In this document: positions 1 through 11,705 of the stretch, in pieces
How positions within the stretch are numbered: the stretch's first letter is position 1
Layout of the letters: every line of letters starts with the position of its first letter
From: Lathyrus oleraceus
Lineage: Eukaryota > Streptophyta > Magnoliopsida > Fabales > Fabaceae
NCBI RefSeq assembly: GCF_024323335.1
Contig: NC_066581.1
Location: 38,974,199-39,038,198 of the forward strand
Direction of reading: 5' to 3'
DNA: 64,000 nucleotides
Notes under the pieces: model-generated
Databases searched by the model: none
The model's input: only the letters and a program-made list of their open reading frames with translations
Told to the model about the DNA's origin: nothing
Translations under genes and position numbers: made by a program

Positions 1-3000
1 GCAAATGATTGGTTGGATTGAGCTCATAAAAGCTGCACTACAAAGGTTTACACCATAACTGTTTTGCTTCGAATCTCACTGAATTTTGTGCATTGCTTGT
101 GTTGGTTTGCATTTATGAAGTCCTCATGTGAGAGGCAAGCCAATGGTGGCTTTAATTTTGAGAATTGGTGAACTTCAGATTGAACACCTAGTTTTCAAAC
201 CTCAGATTTCTTCTTCCATAAGGATCTTGAGTGAAAACTAAGGTTACATGGGTGATGTACATCACCCCAGCTTTAATTTGGTGTATGGATCGTGTGTTTT
301 CGTTAAGGTTGCAAAACCTGCAACTGGTGGCCGGACTGTGCCTTCTCACCGGAGAAGACGGTGGTTTCCACCACCGTCCTCACGCGTTTGAACCATGATC
401 GTTGGATGATGATTCCCAGATCTAATCCTGGCCTTGCATTGTTATGACTTTTTTAAATGCTTCATACCACGCGTTTGACCAAGGTGCATCATGAGCGCGC
501 GCTTTAGGGCCTTTGGATCAGCCACGTCAATTAATGAGCGCAGATCCAAGCGCTCTAGTTTTTTCTATTTTTTGAATTTCTGCTTTATTCCTTTTATTCC
601 ATTTATTTTCAAAAATTCATAACTTCTTTATTTGGAATCACAAAAACATGGGACCAATTGCAAAAAATTTCATTTAAATTCTAGTTTCATAAAATGATTT
701 TTAATTGTTTTTGTGATTCCATTTAATATTTTTTGTGAATTATTTTTTTTATGATTGTTTTTAATTCATTTAAAATACTATTTGATATTCAAAAATGCCA
801 AAAATATTTTCTTAACATCTTTGGATGATGATAAGTCTATGAAAAATATTCTCATCAATTTCTTAATGGATTTGAGATTTATTTAAGATTTTAGTCCAAT
901 TATGTTATTTTTCTTCATTTTTAATTGTTTAAAATTAGTTTTTGTTTTCAAAAAATGTTGAGAAAATTTGTCAAACCTTGTTTGACCATGTTAGACTTAT
1001 GATGATCCAATTGGACTTATCCAAGTTGATTTGAATTGGATTTGAAGTTTGACCTTTATTTGTTCATTTTATTTTATGCATTATTTTAATTCCAAAAAAT
1101 ACCAAAAATATGTTTGACCTTTCTTGACTTCTAATCTTCATCTCACTTATGTTTACCATTGATTGATGTTGATATGATTCATGTTTGATCAATGTGTTTT
1201 GGTTATGTCATTTGAATTTTCATTTTGTACATTCCATTTCCATCTTCATCTTCTTCTTTTTCTTTTGACCAATGAGTTAATGATTTGTGGTTAGCCTTGA
1301 CATATGAGAGGCTTAACCTTCTTTGATCCAAATCAAATTCAACTTGATCAAAGATCAAGTGAATTGCTTTGTGTCCAAGATAGGTTGCTTCTTGGTCAAG
1401 CAAAGAACCTGAAATCCATACAAGGTTATTCTTCTTTTCTTTTGGCATGGCAAGTTGTAAGAGCTTGGCTTACTAGTCATGATCTCTAACTTGTGTTTAT
1501 TTGCCTATAGTTTTATTGACCGGCCTCAGATAGGTGTGACTACTACATTAGTCCACTTACGATTTCTTAACATAGCGCTAAATTTCCTTATGGCACACTA
1601 ACACTAACTACTAATTACTAACTTTTAATTCAAGCATTTAATTCTTGCAATTTACTTTAATGAAATCTAATTTCTTGCTCATTTATTCATATTTCCTTTT
1701 CTCTTTGCTCATTTGAGCTAATGTTTATGTTTATGCCATTTTCCTTTTGCTCACTTGAGCATATTATTGTGTAAATATATTGTTGCCTTGTGCTTGTTTG
1801 CTTTTGTTTGTGTGAACCAATGCAAAAAGGAAAAAGGACTTAGAATTAGGATTTCACCTTTGCTTAATGGAGTTTCAAGAGCAACTAGGCCTTATGCCTT
1901 TAGAATGCTAAAAATTGTTGAAGAGCAACTAGGCCTCATGCCTTTAGAATTCTTAATCTTGAAAAATAACTTGAAAGGACCCCTAATCTAAACTATCTCT
2001 TTGTCCATTTCTATTATTGCATTGTGGAACTTTTTGATTGTTTGTTCTTGTGATAGGGATTCCAAACTTGAGCTAATTAGAAGGACCATTGTCATGAGCA
2101 TCCAAGTTAAGAGAAAGACAAGCCAATTGGAAGATCCTAGGAGCTTGATTGAATATTTGTTTGATTGCTTGAGTTAATTGCTAAGTCCAAAGGAAAGGAG
2201 CAACTTGGATCATCTTTATGATCTCAAGAAAGGAACTCCAAGGGTTTTATTCTTCTCTCATGTTTGCATGTTTAGGACTAACCCTTCTCTTCTTCTCTCC
2301 ACTCTAAACAAAGTCAAACTCATTTTGTGCAAATATTGACATTGTTTTTCCAAACTAGAAACCTAGGCATTATGCCTTTGATTTTTCAAACTCTTTTATA
2401 CTTATTTTAAATTGAACCTTAAGTCAATTTTGGCTTATTTTGTGAATACTTCTAGTTTGTAAATACAACTCACTTAAATTGTTTTTATAGTTCCAATGAT
2501 CACCTTTGTCTAAGATTTTCCTAAACATTAGCTATTAGGTTTGAGTTATCATAGTGGTTGATATAAACCTCACCTGTTTCCTTAGTGATTGGACTACAAG
2601 CCTTCCATACCTATTATAGGATGGATCCCTCACTAGTATGTTGAAGCTCTCCTTACATGGTGGATTATGGTTTAGGTTGAGTTTTCTCCCTTTGATAACA
2701 AAAGACCTTAAGGCTTTTGGACCAATCAATTCACCAACTTATTTTGAGATTTTTACCCCGAACTACGAGGTTTTGATCCTACCTTTGTGATGGTACGTAG
2801 GCAATGGGTTCATCCATTCAAACAACAAAATTGTAAATATTGTATATTCTTTTCTCATCTCCCCAATCATGTTTGCATAAATATTTTCACAAATACCAAC
2901 CTACCATACAACTTTGCAAAAAGGGCTCCCTTAGAGTAATAAGGATGTTTTGGGTGCTTAAAACCTTCCCATTGCATAACCAACCCCCTTACCTAGATCT

Positions 3001-3158
3001 CTGACATTTTTATTAGTTTTTGATTTGATAAAACTTCTCGATTTTTGTTCGCTTTCTAACCTTTCCTTTGGATAAATAGAAGTGCGGTGGCGACTCGAAT
3101 TGTATGATTTACTTTTGATTTAGTCAATAAATCTAAAGGTAACGAATACCCTGCTACA
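1..3158 (+). mobile_element. Ogre D LTR, 3' (R-U5) portion, cut by window edge
   Basis: This is the downstream part of an Ogre long terminal repeat in plus orientation. It is the inverted relative of the minus-strand LTR at 27330-32148: the same blocks occur in reverse order and opposite strand, down to the terminal ACGAATACCCTGCTACA, which ends at 3158. The TATA box and U3 lie outside the window. Long overlapping frames at 1203-1489 are not genes; both strands are open in both LTR copies. At 3158 the LTR should be followed by the PBS, but ORF1 sequence follows at once, so PBS and 5' leader have been deleted. Identity as an Ogre LTR is firm; that it belongs to the same insertion as the ORF1 next to it is inference. 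Confidence 0.85.
1873..1960 (+). repeat. 44-bp tandem duplication inside the Ogre D LTR
   Basis: Two imperfect tandem copies share the core AGCAACTAGGCC followed by ATGCCTTTAGAAT. The same duplication occurs in the related LTR at 28541-28617, so it predates the split of the two insertions and marks them as one LTR subfamily. Confidence 0.75.
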
Positions 3159-4453
3159 TTCCTGATTATCAGTTAGTGCCTATGTTGGAGGAGTATGCCC
3201 ATCTCTTGGGGATACCTGTTTCTAACAAAGTGCCTTTTAGTTGAATGGAAGAGATTCCTAGATCTCATCTTATTGCTGAAGCTCTTCACTTGAAGAAGTC
3301 TGAGATAGAGGCTCATTGGGTGAAGAAAGGAGGGTTGTTTGGGTGCCATCTGATTTCCTCATCAAGGAAGTTACTGCCTTTGCTCAAGCCGGTAGTGTTG
3401 ATGCTTTTGAAGATATCTTCGTGTTGCTCATTTATAGATTAGCTTTGTTCCCTAACATTGACGGTTTTATTGATGTTAACGCCATTAGAATTTTCTTGAT
3501 CGGGAATCCTGTGCCTACTCTGTTAGGTGATATGTATTTCTCTTTGAATCTAAGGAATTATAAAGGTGGTGGAACTATCGTCTATTGTGTGCCTCTTTTG
3601 TACAAGTGGTCTATTTCGCACTTGCCTCAGACGCCTGCTTTTGTGGAGAACAAACAATGTCTACGGTGGTCTCAGAGAATTACGTCTCTCACTAATGATG
3701 ATATAGTTTGGTATGATTCTTCATTGAGTAGCTTGGAAATTACTGATTGTTTTGGTGAATTCTCTAATGTGCCTCTCATTAGTACACAAGGAGGAATCAA
3801 CTACAACCCTGCTTTGGCTCGTCGTCAACTTGGGTTCCCCTTGAGAGACAAACCTAATAACACTTTCTTAGAAGGTCTTTTCTATCAAGAGGGTAAAGAT
3901 CCCCAACATTTGAAGTAGAATATTATGCATGCTTGGCATAATGTGCATAAGAAAGGAAGATCTGAGCTTGGTCCGTGCAATTGTGTAGCTTTGGAAGCTT
4001 ACACTCTTTGGGTGAAGAAGAGACTTTGGAATTGAAGATGCCTTATCCTTGTGAGAGACCTATGTCCATGGTTGTGGTTGAGCCATTAACTCTCCCTAAC
4101 CAAGATGTAGAGGAGTTGGAAGACACACTCGCCAAGATGAAACAAGAGAATGATATGTGGGAAGAGCGTTTCCATGCTTTGAGAAAAAAGCATGAGGAGT
4201 TGAAACTCGAGTCTAAGGACAAAGATGCACTTATTGAGCTACTTGAAGACCGAGTGACAAAGAGACAGAGAGAGCCGGAGGTTTCATCTTCCTCTAGCAT
4301 GCCTCAGCCTTCGATTGCTTGGAAGAAGATTGTTGATCGGCTTGTCCTCGAGAAGACTCAGATGAAGGCTTCTTTTGAGGCCGAGATTTGATCATTCAAA
4401 GGAAGTACGCGCCTACAGCCAGATCTTCTGACGTTCTTGTTAGGGATCCTTAG
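3159..4453 (+). pseudogene. Ogre ORF1 remnant (legume DUF7745-like protein), frameshifted
   Basis: Ogre elements carry an extra ORF1 of unknown function between the 5' LTR and gag; this is a broken copy. Conceptual translation starts PDYQLVPMLEEYAHLLGIPV, moves between frames near 3240, 3340 and 4018, meets a stop at 3916, and ends at TAG 4451-4453. Recognisable blocks are ALFPNIDGFIDVNAIRIF, NPVPTLLGD, CLRWSQRITSLTNDDI, GGINYNPALARRQLGFPL, FYQEGKDPQ, and a C-terminal coiled-coil-like stretch (about 4110-4260) rich in E, K and L heptads. From memory, proteins like this are annotated as DUF7745 in Medicago and clover. The extreme 5' coding part is missing because the LTR is joined directly at 3158. 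Several disablements make a functional product unlikely. Confidence 0.8.
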
Positions 4454-4576
4454 GATGACTAGTCTCCTTTTCTCTTGTATTTTTCATTTGGTTTCTAAAA
4501 TAGTACTCAATGTGATCCTTCCAATTGTATAAATAAAAGAGATTTGATGGTCATATCAAGTTGTTGCAATTATTGT

Positions 4577-4662
<86 letters not shown>

Positions 4663-4782
4663 ATATATATATTATATATAATATATATATATATATATAT
4701 AATATATATATATATATAATATATATATATTATATAATATTATTATATATATATATATATTATATATATATATATATATATA
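4577..4782. repeat. (TA)n microsatellite, about 200 bp
   Basis: Almost pure alternating TA with scattered TAATA or TTATA interruptions, lying between the ORF1 and gag remnants of Ogre D. Such a tract can extrude cruciforms and mutates quickly in length; its assembled length may be unreliable. Confidence 0.97.
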
Positions 4783-4877
4783 AATTTGCAAATAATATAG
4801 TAAGTTCCTTGAAAATAAAAACAATCAAGAATTGCAATTCATGCATCATTAGTATAAGCAGGTTTCTCTTTCGCCAG

Positions 4878-5395
4878 ATGTCTCATTGGTGTTTCTTCTG
4901 TGCTTCAGCCAAGCTGACTCATCGATATAATACTCGTGCCAATCACCTCAGAATCATGGAACATCTTGAGCAAGATAATAGAGACTTGAAAGAGGAGATC
5001 GTCCGCCTGACTTCCATGATCGAGTCAGTTTTAGCTGCATAGAGCCAGTCTTCTCCAATTCCCGTAACTCCTGCTCCTCAAAGGACTGTTATTTCAGAGG
5101 TGGCTACCTCTACTCTTCCTGCAACTGCTGCCCATTTCGCACCTCACATGCCTGCAGGATTCCCGTGGGGAATGCCGCCAAACTTTGTGCCCAAAGGATT
5201 TGCACCCACATTTGCTTCTATGTCGGCATTTAGCCCGGTCATGTCAGTACAATCGCCTGTTGTGCATACCTTGCCTCGTGTGGAAGACACCATCTATCAT
5301 TCTGAGCCGTCTGAGGGTCCGGATGTGTATGAGAAAATGGATGAGATGAAAGATCAATTCATTAATTATATTTTTGTGTTTGACAAGACCTTCAG
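4878..5395 (+). pseudogene. Ogre gag 5' fragment
   Basis: This is the start of the Ogre gag-pro-pol reading frame. It shows HRYNTRANHLRIMEHLEQDN, a short coiled coil (EHLEQDNRDLKEEIVRLTSM), then after a TAG at 5040 a proline- and alanine-rich stretch (AHFAPHMPAGFPWGMPPNF) and EKMDEMKDQF. The ATG at 4878 was taken as the likely start because it precedes the conserved block in frame. The frame is interrupted once by the nonsense codon. Capsid core, zinc knuckle and all of pol are absent, because the sequence switches near 5395 into an Ogre LTR in the opposite orientation. Confidence 0.75.
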
Positions 5396-8265
5396 ACTGG
5401 TGCCTACGTACCAACATAAAATGAGGGATCAAAATCTCGTAGTTCGTGGTATCAATTTCAATGTGAGTGAATTGCTTATAAGTTTAAGAGAGGCACAAAA
5501 GGCCTAAAAGAGTTTGAATGAGTGTTAGTTCTTCTTGTATTTTGAAATTTTAAGTCTAATATAGTTAGATTCATTTACAAGTTTATTTAAGAAAAATATT
5601 TTGAAAAATGAAATGGCATAAGGCCAAAGTTTCTAATTTGCGATAAGGTTTAAGTTTGAAATCACAAGCAAAGAATGTTTTAAAAAGGGGGAGAGATTTG
5701 AAATTTAATAAGTGGGAGGAGATGAAGAGACTAATCCTAAGCAAAAATTTAAAAGTTAAGAGTAGAAAATATCTGACCAATGGGATGCAATCCAATAGAC
5801 AAGAATGTCATATAGAAACCCATTTTTCCTTTGGACTTTAAATCAAGCAATATCAATAAGCAAGTAGCATAGTGAAGAGCAAGGCATCAAATAAAGATAG
5901 CCACATCCAAACTAGCAACTTCATAGTCTTCTTCATAATCTTCCCCATGTATCAGATGACATACTCCTTGAATGGCTCAGAATAAGGCATTAGACACAAG
6001 TTCAAAGTGACATTTCTATTAAGACCATGTAGCAGATGAACTCAAGTGGATCTCAGTACTTTCATCAGATGAAAATTCAAATTACAAAAACTTGGTTTTA
6101 GAAATGTTGGCATTGGCCAATTCCTCTTGCATAGGGAATGTTACCTAATTCTAAGTCCAAAGCTCATATCAAATCCAACAGTCCACACAAACATTTTTTA
6201 GGTTTTTTTTTGTTTATTAAGTATTTTAAGGTCCTAAAACCACAAGCACAAACAAAATAATACAAACAAATATATATAATCATAATATATAGCTCAAGTG
6301 AGCAAAGGAAAAATGACATTTAATAAACAAGTTAAATGATATGTATAATGGCAAATGATAAATGGCTTGAATTTAAATGGCATAAAGCAAATGACTTGAA
6401 ATTAAAAGAAATTAATAATAAGAGTTAGTCAAATGTTAGTTGATTAGATGTTAGTGGAGTTTTGATTTTCAATTGTTTAAGTCATTCTTTGGAGAACACT
6501 CAACCCTCTATTCACAAGAAGGGATCCTTGAACTAAGACATCTTCCAAATGAAGGAAAAAAGGCCAAGTTTCCATACAATACAATGAAAGGGGGGAGACT
6601 GACAATCTCACTTACTAGAATGCTATGCCTTTGGGTCAAAATTTAGCTCTATGTTAAGCAATCGTAATTGGACTTATATAGAAATCACAACCATCTGAGG
6701 TCGGGAAATAGAAATTTTGGTGTTAATTCATGTTAGAGATATGGTATAATGAACCATACTCCTAAAACATACCACACACAAAAAGAAAAATGATCAAAGG
6801 ATGGACCTAATCTCATCCATACTTGTATTGGTTCATCGAACGCAAAGTTATTGATGAACCGATTAGCTTTAGGATATTGTGATTTCATTGGTTAATGAGA
6901 AGGATGAGATAGAATGAGATTGAAGATGAAGGGGGAGGGGAAATGAGACAAACACAAATTGGTCATGGGAGGAATTTTATCAAATTAAAATCATTCATTC
7001 ATTTTGGGAGATGAAATGTACATTTCATCAATCCCCTAAATCCAATGATTTTAATCCAACAAAAGTCAAGTCAACCTTGTCTAAGGCCCAAACACATAGT
7101 CAAACTCCACAAGTTAATAAAAATGGCTCAACATAATTTATTCCCAATTAAACAATTAAAAATTAAATTAAAATGCATTAAATTAAATTATGTTTGATCA
7201 AAAACCTAAAACCTCTTCAAAACACCAAATAGATGGCCAAGAGATTTATCATAGGTCAAACAAGGTCAAAGGACCTTGGAGAAAAAAATTCATTATTTTT
7301 GAAAAGTCATAAATATTTTTAAATAATTAATAATATGCACAAAAACAATTAAATCATGAAAAATATCAATATTGATCCAAAAAATAATTTTAATTCAAAA
7401 AATGAAATAGAAAAATATTTGATTTTTTTTTGTGAAAGTCCCATATTTTTTGGATCAATAATGAAATTAATATGAATTAATTAAAAATAAGCAATTAAAA
7501 GAAAAAATTCAAAAATTCAAAAAAACGTGGACCATCTGATCTCCCTCATTAATTGAGGTGGCAGATCAGATGGTGATCAGCACGCGTTCCACATGTGCCT
7601 TGGTCAACTGAGATGCATGCGTGGTAATTAGAACTAACGCACGAGATTAAAACAATTTGAAAGGATCATGTGGTTTGGAAGCAAGACACCCCATCACCGG
7701 AGCCAGAGCTCCGGTCTTCTTCTCTAGTGGACCTCACCGGACTGGTCGACCACTAACCATCACCAAAATGAAAAAGTAATACATGGATTTAAAGAAAAAA
7801 ATGCTCAGAAGCTCGAATTTGGCCTCAATTTTGTCCAATTCCAAGTATATGAAAAGATACAGGGAGTTGAATTTTGAGGATCATGAACTAAATTACTTCG
7901 ATTTGACCTCAAAGGAACTCAATCTTGTTGCCTACATTGGTAGGACTTCAGCAAACCAAAAATCAACAAGAATAGTGGAGAATTGAGAGAGAATCAAAGA
8001 GAAGAAGTTGTTGAAATCTCACCTTCGAGGAGCTTCAGAATTGCTTGATCTCGCTTCCAATTTGGCGTGGCTTGACTCTAGAAGCTTGCAGAAGATGATT
8101 TGAATGGTTAAAAGGCTTGGACTCTTAGAGTTTCAATCCTAAAACAGAAGGAGAATTGAAACTCGGTTTCTCAAGAAACCTTCAAGATTATCCTTTTAAT
8201 GGGGTTTGGGGAGGAGAGGGTTGAAGCTTAGGCAAAGAGGGATCCCAATTCTGATCATCAGGGTT

Positions 8266-8274
8266 CTATTTATA
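8266..8274 (-). promoter_or_regulatory. TATA box of Ogre C LTR
   Basis: TATAAATAG on the minus strand. Counting only LTR sequence it lies about 1.5 kb from the LTR start, matching the TATA position in Ogre B. The tandem array landed about 220 bp upstream of it. Confidence 0.6.
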
Positions 8275-8490
8275 GCCAACGTGAATGATATTTGCACACT
8301 TCCAAATTTGGAAAATTTCCAAATTCTCCCTTGCATGGATGCATGGGCGTGCATTAGGCCCATGAAATGATGTATTCTGATCCATAATCAAATCTACTTC
8401 ATGCTAAAATCATGTTAGAAGCTCATGCAAATGTATATGAAAAGTGGAACTTAAAGTTATCCAAATGATACCTTAACTTACACCCATGCG

Positions 8491-8495
8491 CAAGC
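8491..8495. other. Target site duplication CAAGC, left copy
   Basis: The five bases before the first TGTAACACCCC equal the five bases after the last GTTGTTACA (24057-24061). Both copies sit in the Ogre C LTR. One pair of duplications bounds the whole five-LTR array, so a single insertion event underlies it. Confidence 0.93.
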
Positions 8496-9354
8496 TGTAA
8501 CACCCCTTTTTCTACCCCAAATTACTTAGCATATAATCAGAGTAAATAAGCACGCATATAAACAAAAGGGCGTCACATCGACGTTTTCAAAAACTAAAAG
8601 CTTTCAAAAACCAACAATACACCTGGTCATTTAAAATAACACATCTCAATTATCATGAATATTCAAGCATATGCGTTCGCAGCGGAAAATAAAGAATACT
8701 CATGTATTTCATAAAATGATCCATGTCCCATACCATGATCATCTCTCAACAATCATCTCAAGATAACGTAACTCAAGTAATAACATACTGCATCTCCAAT
8801 GAGATATGAGTTTGATACTACCAATCTACCCAGTATTACATGACCAGAGCATTGACTCATTACCTAATCGTCAAACTAAAATACGGAAACTCTCCAGCTA
8901 ATCTCGAGCGAGCTACCGTCCTTTTACTTCAGTGATACTACCCTGGAGTATCTGCACGATACCCATGTAAAGGTAACATTCAAACAGAAAGGGTGAGAAT
9001 TCAAATCATTATGAAATAGCATAATAAGGCACAATGATTAAATCAACAATTAAAGGAATTCATCACACCTTGGATAATCATGTCAATAATATTAACCAAC
9101 ATTTATTTCACATGTTTCAAACATACATTAACACTCAAGAAGTTAATACTAAAATTCAATGCAATATTCTCAAATATACACATAATCACAATTATCACAT
9201 AATCACATATTTCACCAAGTTAAGTATCCAAACATCACCAAATTCAATTACCATATCTCATACACACATCACAATCACAACCATGCAAACATTCAACTAT
9301 CACATGACTCTAATGTGACTCAATGCAAGACATGTGACACTATGCATGTGGTAC

Positions 9355-9521
9355 CATCTACTACCTCACCTATTTCCATTAAGGATCAACGAGTGCTCAT
9401 CTACCTCGCCTATTTCCAATTCAGGATCAACGAATGCTACATCTACCTCACCTGTTTCTAATAAGGATCAATGAGTGCTACATCTACCTCACCTATTTCC
9501 AATTAAGGATCAATGAGTGCT
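9355..9521. repeat. About 42-bp subrepeats (x4) in LTR1
   Basis: Four tandem units built on CATCTACCTCACCTATTTCC followed by AAGGATCAATGAGTGCT. The same block occurs in each of the other four LTRs (for example near 12567, 15780, 18990 and 22200). Confidence 0.88.
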
Positions 9522-9668
9522 CATGTGAACCCACAGTTTCACCACTTCCACAATGAAGTCGACCATGCTATGAATGAATGCACACATACTAACACATATA
9601 CAATTAAGATAATCTCTACCATCTTAACATTCCACATATCATCATAACTCAACTCTATGAATTATCCA

Positions 9669-9893
9669 CCAATGGTACATATACACATTCATAACAACAT
9701 ATCATCCACAATCACATATACACATTCATAACAATATATCATTCACAATCCACCAATGGTACATATACACATTCATAACAATATATCATTCACAATCCAC
9801 CAATGGTACATATACACATTCATAACAACATATCATCCACAAATCCACCAATGACACATATACACATTCATAACAATATATCATTCATAATTA
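9669..9893. repeat. 47-48-bp subrepeats in LTR1
   Basis: Tandem units contain CCACCAATGGTACATATACA, CATTCATAACAA and TATCATTCACAAT. One unit is partial. The last LTR (near 22500-22770) holds one extra unit, which explains its extra 46 bp. Confidence 0.88.
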
Positions 9894-11634
9894 TGCATCA
9901 CACCATTCATCATGCAATAACCAATTCATGTTACCACATGAATAATATCAACAAATAACAACAACTCATCAACATTTTAACATCATTGACATAACAACAT
10001 AATTATCACGCAATCATATTACAACAATGCAACGATTCATCAACCAAACGTATAACCCAATATATTTATCAATATAGTAGGCATGTGAATATTATTAAAA
10101 CATATTTACAATTAATACCATGTTTTAGGTATGAGCATTAGCTTTCTAACGCTTCAAACGCCACCAAAATCGGACTTACGAGTTAAAAGTTATGATCAAA
10201 ACCGTGCACAAAGGCATTACTAAAAGTTGTTGTTTATTAAATTTTCCAACATAATTTTCATCTTCTTCAACCCCCAGAACGTCCATGAAATATTCTCCAA
10301 AATTATTTTATTCTTGAAATAAAGTTATAGCCCTCTGTTTCATCTATCCAACGCTTCGAACGGCACTCGATTTGGACTTACGGATCAGAAGTTATGACCA
10401 AAACGATTTCGATAATAAAACATAAAAACAGGCCGCGAGTGTGACGGACAACATGGAGAATTTTCCGCGGTTTTCATCGTTGGAGGACTTCCGGACCTCC
10501 GATTTCAATTCCGTAAAAAGCCAAACGTTCAGAAAATTATAACTCACACCACACATCAATTATATAATGTTAATTTGCAGTTTTAACACAATCAATCACC
10601 ACAATCAAGCATAATCATCAAAACCTAACAATCCTAAAATCATGCAAATTAGGGATTTTAACCTAAACATACATCTACCCATTGACCCAATCATACTAAC
10701 CCATAATAATAAGGATTCCCCCCTTACCTCTTCAATTTCATGGAAACCCTAGCTTCTCTTTACTTTTCTTCTTCTCCTTACTCTTCCTCTTCTCTTTCTC
10801 TATTGCCTTTAAATGATCAATGAATCCTAATTCTCACTCTCCTCCCCTTTATTTATAGTATTCTATTTGGGCTTAAATCATGATATCCATCTAGTTTAAT
10901 TACTTGGCCCAATAAAACCTAATATTTAAATATCTCTATTTAATTCAAATAAATTAAACCACTCAATATGCACACCAAGTTAATTAATTTAATTATTTAA
11001 TTATATCTCATATCAACTAAATAATTAATTAACACACCAAACTAATTAATATAATCAATTATTATACTACCTCACAACCAATTAATTACTTGACACTCCA
11101 AATAATTAAATAAAATATAATAATAATAATAATATAAGAATTAATTACTAAAATTGGGTTGTTACAACTCTCCCCCACTTAAAAGATTTTCGTCCTCGAA
11201 AATACCTCAAACGAACAACTCCTGATACGATTCCCTCATATTATCCTCGAGTTCCCAAGTAATATTGCCATTGGTGACTCCGCCCCATATCACTTTCACC
11301 AATGCAATTTCCTTACCACAAAGCTTCTTCACTTATCGATCTTCTCTAATCTCGTCAAGAATGCCACATGTAAGCTTCAACATACCAAACTTAACACACG
11401 AAGACGTCGCTTCACAAACCAATCTTCCTTAGCACCAACCTCAGGAAAATAACCGTCTTCTCGAAACAGTTGGTATACACCCGATTAAATTCTAACCAAC
11501 ACCATCCTCGAATCCGACCTCTCTTCGGGTTCAGGAAACACACAACATTCTCAAAACATCGACAGTGTTCTCTCACACATGTCGTATACTAGGGAACAAA
11601 CATAACTAAACAACCTGGCCGGATGGACCGACCT

Positions 11635-11646
11635 GCTCTAATACCA
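11635..11646 (-). other. Second, decayed PBS copy in int1
   Basis: TGGTATTAGAGC lies 55 bp downstream of the true PBS and is preceded, as the true PBS is, by a copy of the LTR end TGTTACATTAG. The last bases of the LTR plus PBS are therefore duplicated inside the leader. The duplication is present in all four internal segments. Confidence 0.75.
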
Positions 11647-11689
11647 CTAATGTAACACATTAGTGACTATTGACCAATTGGTCGACCAT

Positions 11690-11701
11690 GCTCTGATACC
11701 A
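11690..11701 (-). other. Primer-binding site of int1
   Basis: TGGTATCAGAGC on the minus strand, three bases from the LTR2 boundary. It is complementary to the 3' end of initiator-Met tRNA, the usual primer for chromoviruses. Confidence 0.88.
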
Positions 11702-11705
11702 CTAA

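Larger units (their letters stand above)
5396..8495 (-). mobile_element. Ogre C LTR, segment 1 (R-U5 side)
   Basis: Minus-strand Ogre LTR, more diverged than the D/B subfamily. Recognisable landmarks are GCCTACGTACC at 5398, CTCGTAGTTCG near 5440, and the block ending CAAAGTTTCTAATTTG near 5640, all present in the other Ogre LTRs. The last few hundred bases of U5 are lost at the junction with gag near 5395. It is interrupted at 8495 by the tandem array and resumes at 24057. It has no coding content; short frames at 5583-5841 and 7783-7986 are chance. Confidence 0.85.
8496..11166 (-). repeat. Array LTR1 (outermost, original 3' LTR)
   Basis: 2671-bp LTR that carries the outer-type variants (for example CCTGGAG, AGTTAAAAG, CAATATATTTAT) shared with LTR5 and not with LTR2-4. 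TATA-like TATAAATA is at 10850-10857 on the minus strand. It contains two internal tandem repeats, listed separately. The 94-residue frame at 9034-9318 recurs in all five LTRs only because the DNA is repeated; it is low complexity. Confidence 0.92.
11167..11705 (-). mobile_element. Array internal segment int1
   Basis: 539 bp between LTR1 and LTR2. On the minus strand it holds the PBS, a protease scrap (about 11449-11505, encoding FNRVYTNCFEKTVIF), a pol scrap and the chromodomain tail. Here the chromodomain frame has a nonsense codon (GAA to TAA near 11336), unlike int2-int4. It shares GAGTTCCC and CGAAGACGTC with int4, against GAGCTCCC and CGTAGACGTC in int2 and int3. Confidence 0.88.

Noticed and set aside
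1203..1489. Overlapping sense and antisense small frames conserved at 28966-29195
   Set aside because: Both strands are open in both copies because the two LTRs are homologous; no start context, domain or codon bias supports coding.
4577..4782. TA run as an origin or scaffold-attachment element
   Set aside because: A simple microsatellite explains it; no flanking motif supports a specific role.
9034..9318. 94-codon frame repeated five times (also 12244, 15454, 18667 and 21878)
   Set aside because: It lies in LTR sequence, is low complexity (H, I, T and N rich), and is preserved only because the whole 3.2-kb unit is duplicated.
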